Source: Phallus indusiatus
Taxonomy: Eukaryota > Basidiomycota > Agaricomycetes > Phallales > Phallaceae
NCBI GenBank assembly: GCA_027605045.1
Contig: JAQFWX010000006.1
Location: forward strand, 1,054,001 to 1,118,000
DNA: 64,000 bases
Reading direction: 5' to 3'
A program made the position numbers and the translations under genes. The first letter of the stretch is position 1. The number at the start of each line of letters is the position of its first letter. Positions 34,227-46,686 of this stretch are shown here, one piece after another. The notes below the pieces were generated by a model. The model had not been told where the DNA came from and ran no database searches. It was given only the letters and a program-made list of their open reading frames with translations.

Positions 34227-34870
34227 ATGTCAGAAACAGCTGGTCTGAACAGCGTAGAAGTACCCGCCGTCGTTGACAGGGTCGAGGCTCGAAACGACTT
34301 GGAGAAAAGTGACGAAATTGTTAAAAGTGTTAATTCGGATAAGCATTCACAGTATACGGCGATGCTGGTGGTTCAGGCGATCACGACCAACATGATGGAA
34401 CCGATGTGCCCATTCAAGTCAACAGCTTAAGTCACCACGACAAACCATTTGAACGTTGGGAAAAGCGAATACTCTAATGCTCGGGCTGATGCTATACCAA
34501 TCTATTGCAAACAGCCTTCCGATGAGAGATTGGTAGGCCTCTTCTGCGACTTTCTTGGTCAGTTTTGAGTTTTGTAAGAGCAAAAAAGATGTCACTGATG
34601 CATTTTACATAGGGGCGGCACAGAATCATGTAGAGGGCCGATAATGTCTGGTCATACGTGGCGAAACATGTTGGGACGAAAGAGGTTTTTCGGGTTGACT
34701 AAAGGATCATTTCCCGAAGGTGGATGTGAGTCCTATACTTTTCAATTTATTTACCCACCTTGACACCTTACATTAGCGAATAATCGATACGACTATGAAC
34801 AGAAATATCCATGGGCCCGGGGCGGATTCCTAATCATGATACGGTCATTGTAAACCATCATGTAAAATCA
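34227..34870 (+). pseudogene. Truncated DUF6535 5' remnant R3
   Basis: It opens with ATG and MSETAGLNSVEVPAVVDRVE, continues to a TAA at 34428, then shows decayed forms of the exon 1 end (ERLVGLFCDFLG-type), intron 1, exon 2 (KRFFGLTKGSFPEGG-type) and a trace of exon 3 to about 34840. It stops near the same point as R2 and R4. The Glu codon that is TAG in R2 and R4 is intact (GAG), so R3 is closer to the ancestral remnant. Confidence 0.65.
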
Positions 34871-36480
34871 GTAAATTGACATACTCGTTGGATTCGAAGA
34901 TTATCCCACTCTACTGGTCATCCGAGCTTTGAGAGGCTTCAAGTAACGATTCGAAAGACCCTGATAGAGTATATGGTAAGTTCATTCCAACTTCGCATTT
35001 TACCTGTCTAATTGTTTTCTTGCAAACATACGGAATTCTGCATATATTGAATATATCAATCGGTATAAAATGCTCCGACATTTTATAGATAAGAAACAAA
35101 CCTCTGATCAACATTGCACAGAACCATCTTCAGACCCACTTCTCAATGAACGATTTAAAGTTCCACGGATACAATTTCTCATGCAATTTCAATTCGTCAA
35201 ATTAGGCGGTCTAACAAAGTATGAGCCTCCCATGCGGGTTTATTATTGAAAGTCGAAGAGTAAATTGAGAACGGTAAAGTACCTTTTACAAAACCCACCC
35301 GCACTTTTTTTGTGATACTCCCTCACACGCAACGAATACGCTTAGGAAAAAACACGGTCAAATTCTCATTGCTAACCGGCCGTAACTGTGAAAAGAGCGG
35401 GGAATCCAAACGACGTCCTTTTTGAGAGGATTTTGAAAATTGTTTCTTTTTCTTTGATGATTATTCCAGGTTCAGTTCGAAGTCCTTCAAACGTCTTACT
35501 TGATTTCTATATTTAAGCAATAAATTTGCTTCTGTCCGTCCAAATATACATCATACAGTTGAAGGTGAGCTCCGTCGTATATTGAGGACCGAGTAGACCC
35601 AATCTTGCAGCCTTATCAAGCTCGAAATGCCTTGCTAAGACCTATATAAACGATTCGTGCACATCTAAAGAGGGCTTGGTGAGTGACGGGAGCGCATGCT
35701 GCTATGTATGTACCTGCATAAATGGGTCCGTTTTGATCACCGATCTCATCCGTCGAGTTCGTCAAGAGCAACGTTTCGAAACTCAAGCGTAGATTAAAGC
35801 CGAAAGGTTTGACATAACGGTTTTTTAGCTAAAATGAACAGCCGAGAATGTTTTGCCCAAAAGGGATCGTCATTTTGCTCTCACCGTCGCTAGGTGAAAA
35901 AGTGTGGCAACTGGATACAAATTGGAACATCGTGAAAGCTTGGAAATGAACACTATGCGCTTTCCATATGCCTGAATACAGATAATGAATTCATAGTGTT
36001 TCCTCATGAACTGCAAGACTTACTTTCGGGAATGGACAAAGTTATCGTGTTTGCGATTGCCCCAAATCATCCAAGTTTGGAGCTGAACTATCATTCTCCA
36101 GTGAAACAAGTCTAAGACGTGAGTTACGTCGATAATTATTATAACTCCTAAATTCAAAAGTGCAAACGTTAGTGTCTCTAACTGACTGCCCAGGGGCAGC
36201 GGCTAACTTTAGTCTTTGAACGTTGTTCAAACTCCGCTGGAGCGCGACGACGCTCAACTCTTTTTTCCCGAGGCAACTATGTACGTGCCTGATACATACA
36301 TCCAACGCGTTGGACGCAAGTTCGAAGTACTATCGATGAATTTGAGGGGGAAATACAATATACTCTGGGTCCAAGGCAAGAGCCAAGGCAGAGGAAGCGG
36401 GAGAATGCACGTATTATTGTTTTCTGCTGCGTGAAATACCTCTCATAGCTGTTTAACTAATGTAGTCGCAACGCCACTCA
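34871..36480. repeat. Conserved non-coding block N, copy 3
   Basis: The long form of block N, including the part (about 34960-35520) shared only with copy 1. Landmarks are GAGCTCCGTCGTATATTGAGG (35569), ATGTATGTACCTGCATAAAT (35704), CTCTCACCGTCGCTAGGTGA (35878) and CAAACTCCGCTGGAGCGCGA (36228). Short frames here are not conserved with the other copies. Confidence 0.55.
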
Positions 36481-37610
36481 ACGAGAAAATCCTTTTAATT
36501 ACGAGCTTCCTGGGGTCGGGAGCTATATGGTTCTTTCCTCTAACTTGCAACACAACAAAGAAAACGCCTTTCTCAGCCAAACCAAGGCTCAAACATTCCA
36601 AATCCAAGTCAGGTAGCCATCCAGAACCTCCCGCTTCGCTTCTGCATCTCCAGTACCCGTAACACGGCAACCACGTTCAAGATCACACATTCCTCTCCAA
36701 CAACGTCTACTCCTCTCCGATCTTACTTGTTTGAAAACATGCCGAGACAGTAGGCGAAAGACGCACGACTTTGAGACGATGGACACAGACATGGCGGACC
36801 ATCCTCCTCCGGTTGTAGTCACTGGTTCATCTTCATCTTCTAAAATGCTGCTCGACTACCCCGTCAACTAACGAAACTTGCTTCTATGACTACTGTGAAT
36901 GTAGCTGCACTCGACATATATCGACAAGCTGAGAATAATGGGTAGAGGCGCGTTCAGTCTCTCTGTATATCCTCATCAGCGATACTGATTCCTGTCTTCA
37001 GAATGCTCCAAGCGGCATGTTCATCGGCAGTCCAATCACCCGCAAATCCTCACAAACAAGAACTCCTTATTCCCACTGCAGCTTATGCATTCACTGTCTA
37101 CTCTCGCACACCCAACGATGGAGGTGATGCTGCATCCCGCCCACGGAATAGATTTCGCTGCGCACTGCGTCAACCTTCCTCTTCGATCAATAGTAGGACA
37201 CTTGCAAGAACCATCTTCGTCGCTGAAGCTCCCAATCACACCTCTTTCCCTCCCATCATTTAATACATTCCTGTTTCTTCTCACGTATTTTTACACCAAA
37301 GAGACTCAAACAATGTCTTCGCAGCGCCGCTTTCATCGACTCAAACTTCTCTAACTGTCTCAAACCCAGCACCCACTTCCGAAACCCAATCTCCGTCTTT
37401 CCAACTACCTACAACTCGCTCAAGCACTAGCATAAACGTATACAACACAAGTTCTCTAAGCGCACCCAGCACGCGTACGCGGATTGTAAGCTAACATGGT
37501 CGCTCGTGGTGTATTGGATGTGCTTTGGTGGAGGGTCGTGCCGGTTGGTATTATGGGCCATTCTGATGTCTGCTTTGGAGATTAGCATGTCAGCGCAGTA
37601 ACAGCGACGT
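36481..37610 (+). pseudogene. Clp1-like pseudogene (C9)
   Basis: Exon 1 part at about 36560-36960: KPRLKHSKSKSGSHPEPPAS-like with frame changes, and a GTTTGAAAACATGCCGAGAC equivalent of the KHAKKAK stretch. Likely intron at about 36950-37003. Exon 2 part: MLQAACSSAVQSPANPHKQ, ELLIPTAAYAFT, VYSRTPNDGGDAASRPRNR, then LRQPSSSINSRTLART in one frame, while LPITPLSLPSFNTFLFLLTY is in another. The C-terminal tail decays around 37440-37580. Not translatable as one protein. Confidence 0.45.
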
Positions 37611-38019
37611 CGCACGGGTCGTTTATGTTATTCGTTTATTTATGATGTATATAGACTAGCAAAACATGTCATTTTTATCTGAATAAAAGGTCTTCATGAA
37701 CATGCGATGACTCATCCGTAAGAAGAAAATCGTACCAGGTCCTACGAGGCAATGACAGACTGTCTAAGCAAAATCGCCGGCTCAAATTTGAAACCATTGG
37801 CTCAAAACATAGCATATTTTTGCTGAGATGAGGTTTATTAATATTCGTATTTAATGCCCAATGATGGCATCGGACCGAGGAACTCTTTTCTAGGCTACGA
37901 GCCGAAAGTTAGCGCTGATTCCAAGTGCCTTCCGTCTGCACCACCCCCTTCTCGGCCCAACCCAAGCCCAGCCTGAGCTTGCACCAAAGATAGGCGAAAT
38001 AAGACTGAAAGGAGCGAAA
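37611..38019. repeat. Spacer block S, copy in unit 4
   Basis: It follows the C9 tail as in the other units: AAAGGTCTTCATGAACATGC (37685), CAGCAAAATCGCCGG-type (37769) and GGCTACGAGCCGAAAGTTAG (37893). It ends at the inverted-repeat element. No gene is seen. Confidence 0.4.
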
Positions 38020-38461
38020 TTACAGCGGTTCTCAAAAACCTTGTCAGCGCGGAATTTTTTTTTTTGATTCCGTTGCAGTAAATCGTATGAACACTTTCCA
38101 CAAAATGCCATTTTAATAAATTTAATGTGCTAACTTTTTGCACTATCTTGTATATTTTCCTCCTACACATTCCTAAGTAAAGCCCAAATTGGTGTGAGAA
38201 CGCGTAATGCTAAGTTTTGCGCGTCTATGCATGCAGTATGCGGCGCAGTAGATATAGCTTACTGGTCCATCTTGTAGGATTCCTATTGACGATATAACAC
38301 TAGAATTCATTATTCCTTAGGTTATTCATTCCATTACCAAAAGAAAAAATAGAGAAAATTCTTCCTGAAGCTTTTATTAAGTAAGTACAAGGACCGGCGC
38401 CTAGTTGCCTAGGTGAAAAAAAAAAAATCCGCGCTGATAAGGTTTTTGAGAACCCCTGTAA
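38020..38461. mobile_element. 442-bp element with 46-bp terminal inverted repeats
   Basis: The left arm at 38020-38066 starts TTACAGCGGTTCTCAAAAAC. The right arm at 38416-38461, read in reverse complement, starts TTACAGGGGTTCTCAAAAAC. The arms agree over about 46 bp, including CAGCGCGG and a T tract, with two substitutions and one indel. The interior (about 350 bp) has no coding frame. CAGGGGTTCTCAAA-type ends are typical of hAT elements, so a non-autonomous hAT-like MITE is likely. A clear 8-bp target duplication is not visible (flanks CGAAA and CGAAT are only similar). Confidence 0.75.
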
Positions 38462-39360
38462 CGAATCACGAATGCAGATCTGAAAGATACAGTAATAGTA
38501 TGCACAACTATATTGCCCGGGCCATCAACAGCACTAGCATCATTCGCTACAACCGTAACGGGAACAGGACCAAGACCAGGGGGTGTAAAAGATACGCTAC
38601 AAGCAATCGTAACACGTGAAGGCACACTTCCGCCATCGTCGTTTGAACCTTCAGCATCAGCAGCATCCCCGCCATCAGTCGCACGACCTGCATGTGCCAT
38701 GACCAACGGTCTACAGAACCGATAGCAATTCGTTCCGACTGTCACGCAAGACCCGTTTACCATCATCACGGACCACCGAACTCTTCTTACCCTCATCGAC
38801 GCGTCCCTCGTTGACGACACTCTTTTCTTCTTCGTCAATCTTTGGCAAGTCTCATGGTGTAGCCCGTCCACTTTTGGGTGTTGGCGTGCGTGCTGGTGAA
38901 CTGGAAAAGGCGAGAAGAGGTGGTGGTGTTAATGGAGGTTCTAGAGTGTGAATGTCACCATTGGCAGCACCGGCGACGGCGGTTGCTGCTGCGTCGCCAT
39001 GTAATGCTGTCAAGACGTCGATGATACTCGTGATAAACAGAGCCAATGTTCGGAATCAGGTTCACTGCTCCAGGAGGAAGACGCTGAGGAGAAAAAAAGA
39101 TGAAGGTGAGGCAAAGGCTGTTCCAGTTGCTGTTGAGCTGGTTGCGGCTGCGGTTGTAGAGAGAGACTGGATGTTGGGGACACAGACCTAGCAAGCGTCA
39201 TATCTTGTGGAGAAGACGCGGAAGCTTCTGACGGTCACCTTCATTATTAGCATCCTCATTATCTATATCTATATCTTGGTCTCTTGCTTCCACTTCTGCC
39301 TCCTGTGTGTCCTGCCTTTCTTCCTCCTCAGTCGTCTCGCTCATCCACCGCATGACGATC
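38462..39360 (-). pseudogene. Block P copy B, truncated 5' half
   Basis: Read on the minus strand from about 39343: MSETTEEEERQDTQEAEVEA, a longer acidic stretch than in copy A, then SPTSSLSLQPQPQPAQQQLE, PLLAFSSSPARTPTPKSGRA, RLTKKKRVSS in another frame and VSFTPPGLGPVPVTV. A seven-T run near 39090 shifts the frame. The copy ends at about 38470, directly at the inverted-repeat element, so the Ser/Pro-rich, RRVSL and basic C-terminal parts are missing. Confidence 0.45.
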
Positions 39361-39960
39361 ACCAACCTGCGCTCTATTGATGAGGAAGAGGTGCCTTGAG
39401 GCTGAGTAGCCTCAATGCCGATGAATGATGGGGCTGTTTAAGTAGAGACTCGTGAAGAAGTGCAAGGTTTGAGACGGAATGCGTCCATTAGAGAAAGGGT
39501 CTTCGAGGTGGCGAAGGCGATATGGAACGTAAGGGACTTGGTGGGAGACATGACGCTGGAAGTCGCCATGGTTGTACAACTCTTTGACAAGGAGACGACA
39601 TGCTCATGGAACGCGGATATGAAATCGATCGTATAAGTCCATCTTTAAGGGTAGCTGAGGCGGTTGCAGCGTATCTGTTTCGCCACTCTGTTGTCCTGAT
39701 ACGGACGTAAGAAGACACGGCTTTATCTATCTCGCTGGAGGCCTTTTCAATTGCAGGGAGCTGCCACAATTTAAGTTCCATCCACCTGGAACTGAAAAGA
39801 CCTCGACGTCCCTGTCTTCGTTATCGCTCATGCTGCTTCTGCTTTGTCTGCTGCCATTCATCTGACTTCTATCCCCGTGTGTCTTTCTCGATCTTGTTCG
39901 TGGAAACGTAATCCCCGTTGTTTTGAACATTCAATTCGCTTCATGAAGCTCTGCCCATCC
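39361..39960 (-). other. Unique region with two minus-strand frames of unknown meaning
   Basis: No counterpart elsewhere in the window. On the minus strand, a frame from 39930 (MFKTTGITFPRTRSRKTHGD, then MSDNEDRDVEVFSVPGGWNL) overlaps a second from 39781 (ELKLWQLPAIEKASSEIDKA, then SYVRIRTTEWRNRYAATASA) that ends at 39488. They could be exons of one gene or chance frames. I do not recognise either. Confidence 0.25.
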
Positions 39961-40990
39961 CATCATAGATGAATGTCAAGTAGGGCGAAATGAATAGGTC
40001 GTGCTTCTAGACTCGTTCACGACGATGATGCGACAAGAGACCTCATGCCATCAAGAGTATTGGAAACGGTCGTCTCGTCCGGTTCCAATAGAGCCGAAGA
40101 AACAGGAGACAAATCCACAACGAGGTCGATCGTTTGAGATGGCTTGTTTGTTAGCGGTAGAGGCGATCCACCAGGTATTACTTGATTTATCATCATCTAG
40201 AAATCACAAAACGTCCTTGCCTCTACATAACGCTGTCGTTCGTTATTTGAGGATCCTAGCAGAACGTATATTACCACCCGCAGCCTTGCAAGAACATATT
40301 TATAGTGTTACGAATGAGGGCCCAAAAATGCCAAGGAAGAACGGAAGGATATGAAATGGGTGATACGCCTGGATGAATAGGTTAAGATGACATGTTAGAA
40401 TTGACGGGAAGAATGGCCCCTAAAAATGAACGGGAAAATACGCACAGAATCAGTCGACTGTTCTTCCCATATCACCGCCTTGGCATCCAATAGCCTGAAG
40501 AGCGACCTTCTTTTAATGACTTGGTAAGATACCATTTTCTCGCAGCTTGTCGCGTTGACACACGCTCACAAAATGTTCTTTAAACCGGAGGTATAGTGCT
40601 AAAGCGCTAAATCCTCGGCTAGGATGAAACTGGAGTCGGAGAAAGAACAGCAATGGATTCAATTATGGACGTCCTATGTAAGCCAATCAGTATATCATAT
40701 ATCAGCTGACACCATAATCGAAATTATAGGAAAGTACGCACGTCAAACGATATTCAACAGTCAATACGTGACACCAGCTTTCCTCAGCAGCAGACTACGT
40801 TGCCATATAGTAACCCTTTTGACATCGCAACCTTGATGGGAATGGACCAGTAAGTTCGCACCTGTTTTCGATTCTCCAGTCATACAACCATTCACGGTCC
40901 CTACTCCAGCTGAGGCGTTGCATGAAATGACACAAATGGAACAAGAGTTGCGGGCGAAAAAGTGTACCATACCTGTGGGATTACAAGCAG
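39961..40990 (+). other. Unique region with short plus-strand frames of unknown meaning
   Basis: A frame at 40001-40354 contains SFEMACLLAVEAIHQVLLDL and AVVRYLRILAERILPP. Another at 40624-40836 contains EKEQQWIQLWTSYVSQSVYH. A third stretch near 40880-40990 reads IQPFTVPTPAEALHEMTQME then QELRAKKCTIPVGLQADGRR. Composition looks coding, but I cannot join them with consistent splice phases and do not recognise a family. It may be a fragment of an unrelated gene brought in with block P copy B. Confidence 0.25.
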
Positions 40991-42185
40991 ACGGCCGCAG
41001 AGTTAACAGACTCGACTATACTTGGTGTGACGAGGGTGACGAGGGCGACATCCGTCCAATCCGTGCTGACTGTAGTTGATACTCGACGCACTGTACTTGA
41101 TAACGATGTCCGCCAGTGTTTATGAGCTCGAGCACTGAGCCAAGGACGGCCGTACTTCTCACCGTTACAGACTCGTCTCCTAAGAAATGGTTTCTTCCTA
41201 CCAACTTGCAAAAATGCCTTGCTAGGCAAACCAAGGCTCAAATTTAGGTCGACAGGATCTCCTGCTCCCGCGTCTCCGGCACCCGTAACACGCAAACTGC
41301 GCTCTAAATCACACTTTCCTCTTCCAACATCATCTACACCATCCCATGTCTTGCTCGTTCGAAAACATGCCAAGAAAGCGAAGTCGGAGAGGCGCACGAC
41401 TTTGGGACGATGTACGTGGACATGACGGACTGTCCTCCTCCAATCGTAGTCACCGACTCTTCCTCTCCATCTAAACACGCTATTCAACTACTCCGTCAAT
41501 CAAAACAAAACCTTCTTCTATGGTCACTGTCGATGTAGCTACATCATAGGCACCCGATCCGGAGCTGAAGAATCTTCCTATCGAATACCTCGTCGACAAA
41601 CTCAGAACGACGGGTAAAGGGTACGTTCAACCTTTTTGTATTCCACTGTCTGCGATCCTAATTCCCGTTTGTAGAATGCCTCAATCTGCGACCAAGCCAC
41701 CCACAAACTGCCTACCCCCGCGAACTTGAGCTCCTTATTCATTCCTCTGCATTCACACCGCCATCTCACATCTTTACCGTCTATTCTCGAACACCCAACG
41801 ATCAAGACATTGCATCCAGAAAACTCAAGGTGGCGCTTCATTTGGCACATGCCATAGTCCTCGCAGCGCAGCGCATTGCGCTAATCTTCCTCTTCTACCA
41901 ACACCAGAACATTCACCCGAGCCTTCGTCGTCGTTGCAGGAACTCCCAATTGCACCCTCCAATCGCAACCTCCAACCCTTCAATCCTCCAATCATCCACA
42001 CAACTCGATCAAGCACTAGCACAAACCTACACAACACAAGCTCTCTTAGCACACACAGCACGCGTAACATGGTTTGTAGGCTAACATGATTGCTTCCGGT
42101 GTGTCGGATGAGCATTTGTGGAAGGTTGTTCAGTCCTGTGGGCTGTTTTGATTTTCGCCCCAAAAGTTGGCATGTCAGCGCAGTA
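40991..42185 (+). pseudogene. Clp1-like pseudogene (C10), most complete exon 1
   Basis: Exon 1 part at 41219-41633: KPRLKFRSTGSPAPASPAPV, RKLRSKSHFPLPTSSTPSHV and LLVRKHAKKAKSERRTTLG. The following VDMTDCPPPIVVTDSSSPSK is in another frame, and DPELKNLPIEYLVDKLRTTG ends at a GTACGTTCAA donor. After an intron of about 55 nt (to TTTGTAG at 41675) the exon 2 part has HIFTVYSRTPNDQDIASRKL, KVALHLAHAIVLAAQRI, PPIATSNPSILQSSTQLDQA and LAQTYTTQALLAHTARV, with decay after 42060. An upstream piece at 41020-41180 is shared with C3 and C7. Confidence 0.5.
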
Positions 42186-43230
42186 AGTATTGCTACTCGT
42201 ATGGTTACTTTTTATACTTATTTGTTATTTGCGACGTATAGATTAGGAATAAAAACATTGTTTCAATTTTATTCATCTATCCATAAGACGATCGTGCGAG
42301 GTAAATGGCAAACAGTAAAACTGCCGACCCATACAGCCATTGACACATTGACAGCACTATGGTTTGCTGGTTTAATGCTCAATTGCGTCGAGACTTTTTG
42401 CTAGCCGGCGTACTAGTACTGCTAGGACTATGACTACGAGCGGATAAACCTTGAGTGCGAGTGACATACGCCTTTCTCGGCCCTCTGCGCAATAAAGATG
42501 GCAAGGCAACCTGGGAGCAAATCCCACGAGCGTGCAACTCAAATCCAAAAAAAAAACAAAAGATATAACACGCTACAATAGAAATGTCTGTGGGATCCTC
42601 TTATTATGAACTCAAAATTTAGTGGGAGGCGCATTTCCGTCAAATTGGTACTGTAAGTGCACATGTTCCCAAAACTTGATAATCGAGAAGTCACTTTTGA
42701 TACAATCTTGCAGAACTCGAGTGTATCACTGTAACCACATTTTCATGTAGAACCCAATATATATAAACTCCGATGCAATTTGGTCCCTGGATGCTGACGT
42801 CGGATCGATTCAACTGTCCACTGAGTCTCCTGAAGTTAAAATCAAATATTAATCGAACAGATCGTATTGCCTTCCGGCAACAACCCGGGCAGAAGCCGGA
42901 GTTTCGTGTAACTTCTATCTTATGAGACAGACCTCTGCTGGTTCTTTGTTCTTGTCAAGTTCTAGAATTGTCGCCCACCCTCAAAAATGCACACCATGTT
43001 TTCTGATTACAGAAATAGAAACGTCTTTCATCCAATCGGATTGCTTGTTCGAAATTTCACAGAGCCGTCATCTACTTTTGAATTGCCACGCGCATGTTGC
43101 CGGAAGCGACTGTGACATTTGACAGGGTGCGTAGTATTTAATGATCTGTTTGATAATTTTGCGTACCAACGTTATCAGCATCCCCATCGTTTCAATCTAA
43201 AATCATATATCACAACTGAACGTCTCCTAT
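42186..43230 (+). promoter_or_regulatory. Spacer S and upstream region D of gene 5
   Basis: Spacer S at about 42186-42500 (GTCGAGACTTTTTGCTAGCC at 42388). Block D then has CACATTTTCATGTAG, ATCCAATCGGATTGCTTGTT (43031) and the TATA-like GTGCGTAGTATTTAAT at 43127-43142, about 90-100 bp before the ATG at 43231. A poly-A tract at about 42548 interrupts it. No gene is seen. Confidence 0.5.
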
Positions 43231-46200
43231 ATGTCCAAAACAGCTGGTTTGAACGAGATAGAATTACGTGCCCTTAGCAGTGGCAGCCTTCCAAGGGTCG
43301 AGCCTCAAAACGATTTGGAACCTGAAGCTCGAGGTGGTCAAATATCTGGGGGCACCAAATCAATTAAACTCCCACAGGACGATCCGGATGCACATGGTAA
43401 TGATCATGGACATTCGAACAATGACCATGACCAACTTGAAAGAACCGATGCGCCCATTCAAGCCGACAGTATCAAGCTACCATGGATAAACGATAAACCG
43501 ACGTCCTTGAACAAGGAGAAAAACGAACATTCTCAGGCTCAGGCTGCCGGCGCTGTACCAATGAATGGCGGACGGACGGATGAGAATATGGAAAGGTTGG
43601 TAGGCCTCTTCCGCGAGTTTCTGGGTCAGTTTCTCCTTGTACGGTTTAGATGAAAATATCTTTGGCGCTGACACTGCGCTCAATTTGTAGAGGCTGCATC
43701 CAATCCGGGTCCGGAAACGTCCAATGACAATTCTGATCCTCCGCACACTCAACGAAACATGCCAGGACGCAAGGGACTTTTCGGGTTGAAAAAGGGATTA
43801 TCGCCAGACGTTGGTTGTAAGTGTTTCTTTAAGTAACTCGATGTCATCTGTGCACTTTTAACGTCTCGCCACACAAGCAAATAATCGATATGATTACGAG
43901 CAGAAATATCCACGAGATGAATTCGGGAAAGAGACAGCGGTTAACGCTCGGATTTGGTTGACTTACCTTGACGAAGCCGAAGCATTTGATCGCGAGAGAG
44001 TAGAGGGGTGGAAAGAGACGGTTGATGTTCTCCTAGTTTTTGTAGGCAAAAGTTTGTTTGTTATTATACTTTTCAAGATTTATATTTCATGTTAGGCTGG
44101 TCTCTTTTCCGGCGTTATAACGACATTCATTTCACAGGCTTTCACAAACCTTCAGCGAGATAACACACAGGTTACCGCGTCGTTACAATTCGAAACGGTC
44201 CAAATACTCAGGGCACAGTTCAGTGGGCTACCTATAAGCAATGTACCCTCCTCAACGATGACTCCTAGTTCACCATTCGTACCGTCAACAAACGCATCTT
44301 TGGTGAACGGTCTATGGTTCACCAGTCTGGCGATCACATTATCTGCAGCACTGTTTGCGGTTCTCGCCAAGCAGTGGTTATATTATTATTTGGCTTCAAT
44401 TTCCGGAACGGCAAATGAAAAAGTGAGGGCGAGGCAATTACGATTCAACGGTTTCGAACAGTGGAAGGTTGCAGCGATCGTTGACCTCCTCCCTATCCTT
44501 CTTCACATTTCTGTCGGTCTGTTCCTCACTGGGATTATGATACTATTATTCCCACTGGATGCTCATATCGCCTGGACGATTGTCACGATCACGGGAATCA
44601 CTTTTACATTATACTTCGTCTCCGTGATGTTACCCATTTGGTATCCAGAATGCCCGTACACAACCTCGTTAACGATTTATGCTGGAATTCTTTTTTTCGT
44701 TATGCGAGAAAGTCCTCGTTGGATTAACAAGATGTTGTGGATTGTTTGGGAAAACGTGAAACTCAAAGCTCGGCGTACGATTCCGCATCTCGTTGACTAT
44801 ACCCCGGGCATCTTCCGCCGTCGTTTCATCTCCTCCGAGTCAGAGCTGAGTGGTGACAGTATTGGAGAACGTCGAGTTTCTGCCGGTTTCCCTAAATTCA
44901 CAAAGTGGAGAGAAGAGAATATAAAGCAAGCTATCAATAATGCGACTTTTCTCGATTCCCAGGCGGTCAAATGGCTTTACACAGCATCGGCTAATAGGAG
45001 CGTTCATCGGATTATTGCTCGATCTGTAGCTGTCCACCCAACTATCGCTGAACAGTTTGAAAGGAATAACATAGGCACTCTCTCTCGTACTCTTGAGGTC
45101 AGCGAGACAAATGTCCAGGATCTGCGTTATGGACTTTGTCTGGGTCTCTTGAGTAGTGAGGCTTATCACTGGCGTCTACTCAATCATCATGTGGCCGAAA
45201 GTGAGCTGGAGGAAGGAGAGTGTAAAACCTATCTTCGCCTTCCGATGATACATTTCAATTATGACATCTACTTGGGACTGAGAGAGCTTCCCAAGAGATA
45301 CAATCGAATATCCCTTGACAGTTTACTCACCGGCGGTAATTCTGTCAAGCTCCCGCTAGCCATGTGGTGTTACCTCCTAAAAGAGATGTCACTGATGTCA
45401 TGGAGCGGTGGGAATAGTGCAATGACTGTGCATATACTCACCCGGCCTCAATGGTCGAGTTCAGATCTCTTCCATTTGAGTGTTGATCCCACTCGTGAAC
45501 TCGTGGATAGCGCGGGTTTAGTATCCTTCCGTAGTGGCGAGTTGGGATGGTGGAAATTTGAATACCTCTTTAATTTCTTCAAACTTGGCAAACCTGACTT
45601 TTCCTCAGAAACCAAATCCTATGCAACACGCTATCGTCTCCTTATCACCATCTACCGCCGACTTACCTCCGATGATCCGTTGATCACCAACAAATTAGAG
45701 AGACAGAAGTCATTGGAAGGACTGTTTATCAAATTTGAATCTGGGTGCTCTCGTGACTCCGCTGTATTTCAGACACCCGAAAACCGCTTCACTTTCTTCA
45801 AAGAGATTCTCTGTGTGGACTCATTCTGGTCCAAGTCTATGACGGATCAAGCCAGATTTAGAGCAGCACGGTGCCTGAGCAGGATTAGCGCCAAAGATGC
45901 TGCCTTATTTCCTTGTACGGATTATCACGACCTCTCTCTCATATATCAATGGTGTTCACGAGATCTCGACAAAGAGTTATCACGTTCCACATCTCCCATT
46001 TCTGCAGCCTTGCTCTTGTCACGGAACCGCCACCATTCATCCACAATCATCTCGAATGACCCCGAAGCCGCGTCTCATTTATCAACATGTCTTCGAAACC
46101 TGGGGAATTGTCAAAGGCCGTACACAGAGGGTGAAGTCATATACCCACTCATAATGGACATCCTCAAGTCTGTGAAGATGCCCCTATTCACTGTTCTTTA

Positions 46201-46686
46201 CAACTCATCCGTGCTCGTCCGATTATGGGAACTGTTTTTGAAGTTCGAACAGGATCCGAAACAATTTTTCCTCCTTGTGAAATCAAAACTTGACAGAGAA
46301 CAGTTGGATGAGCTGTTTATTGCCATGAAAGATCGAGAACGACTTAACCCCACGGACCCGTCCTTCCATTTTGAATTTGACGGTGACAGGGCAAACTTTG
46401 ATCTTCGGTTGCAGGCGTCTTTGCCCGCATTTGGACAAATCATACGGTCCGAGGAACCATCTCCGCCCTCAGGTGCAATGCTGGACAACAATCATGACAA
46501 TGAAGAGCGTGCACAGGTGCCTGCTCCGAATCAGGTATTTCTTCCCAATGGGTTTATTATCATCAGATTGTATGCTAAGAGATAATATATACACAGCGCC
46601 AAGTCTTTCGCTCCGTCGCTAATTGGACGAAAAAAACGCGTTCGGATACATGTGGTCAAAGCCACCCGCCAAATAATAAATACTAG
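43231..46686 (+). CDS. DUF6535 domain membrane protein, gene 5
   Basis: Exons are 43231-43624, 43691-43816, 43878-44041, 44096-46534 and 46597-46686, with introns of 66, 61, 54 and 62 nt; about 1070 residues. Exon 1 (LRALSSGSLPRVEPQNDLEP) is nearly the same as in gene 6. Exon 3 and intron 3 match gene 4 closely. The post-membrane cassette (ESPRWINKMLWIVWENVKLK, ESELSGDSIGERR) matches gene 2, so the gene is mosaic. The membrane core has four hydrophobic segments as in its paralogs. In the last exon two extra bases at an A/CG run (about 46630-46640) shift the frame, replacing AFGYVWSK with TRSDTCGQ and ending at TAG 46684-46686. The rest is open, so the protein is probably made with an altered tail. 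Confidence 0.83.
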
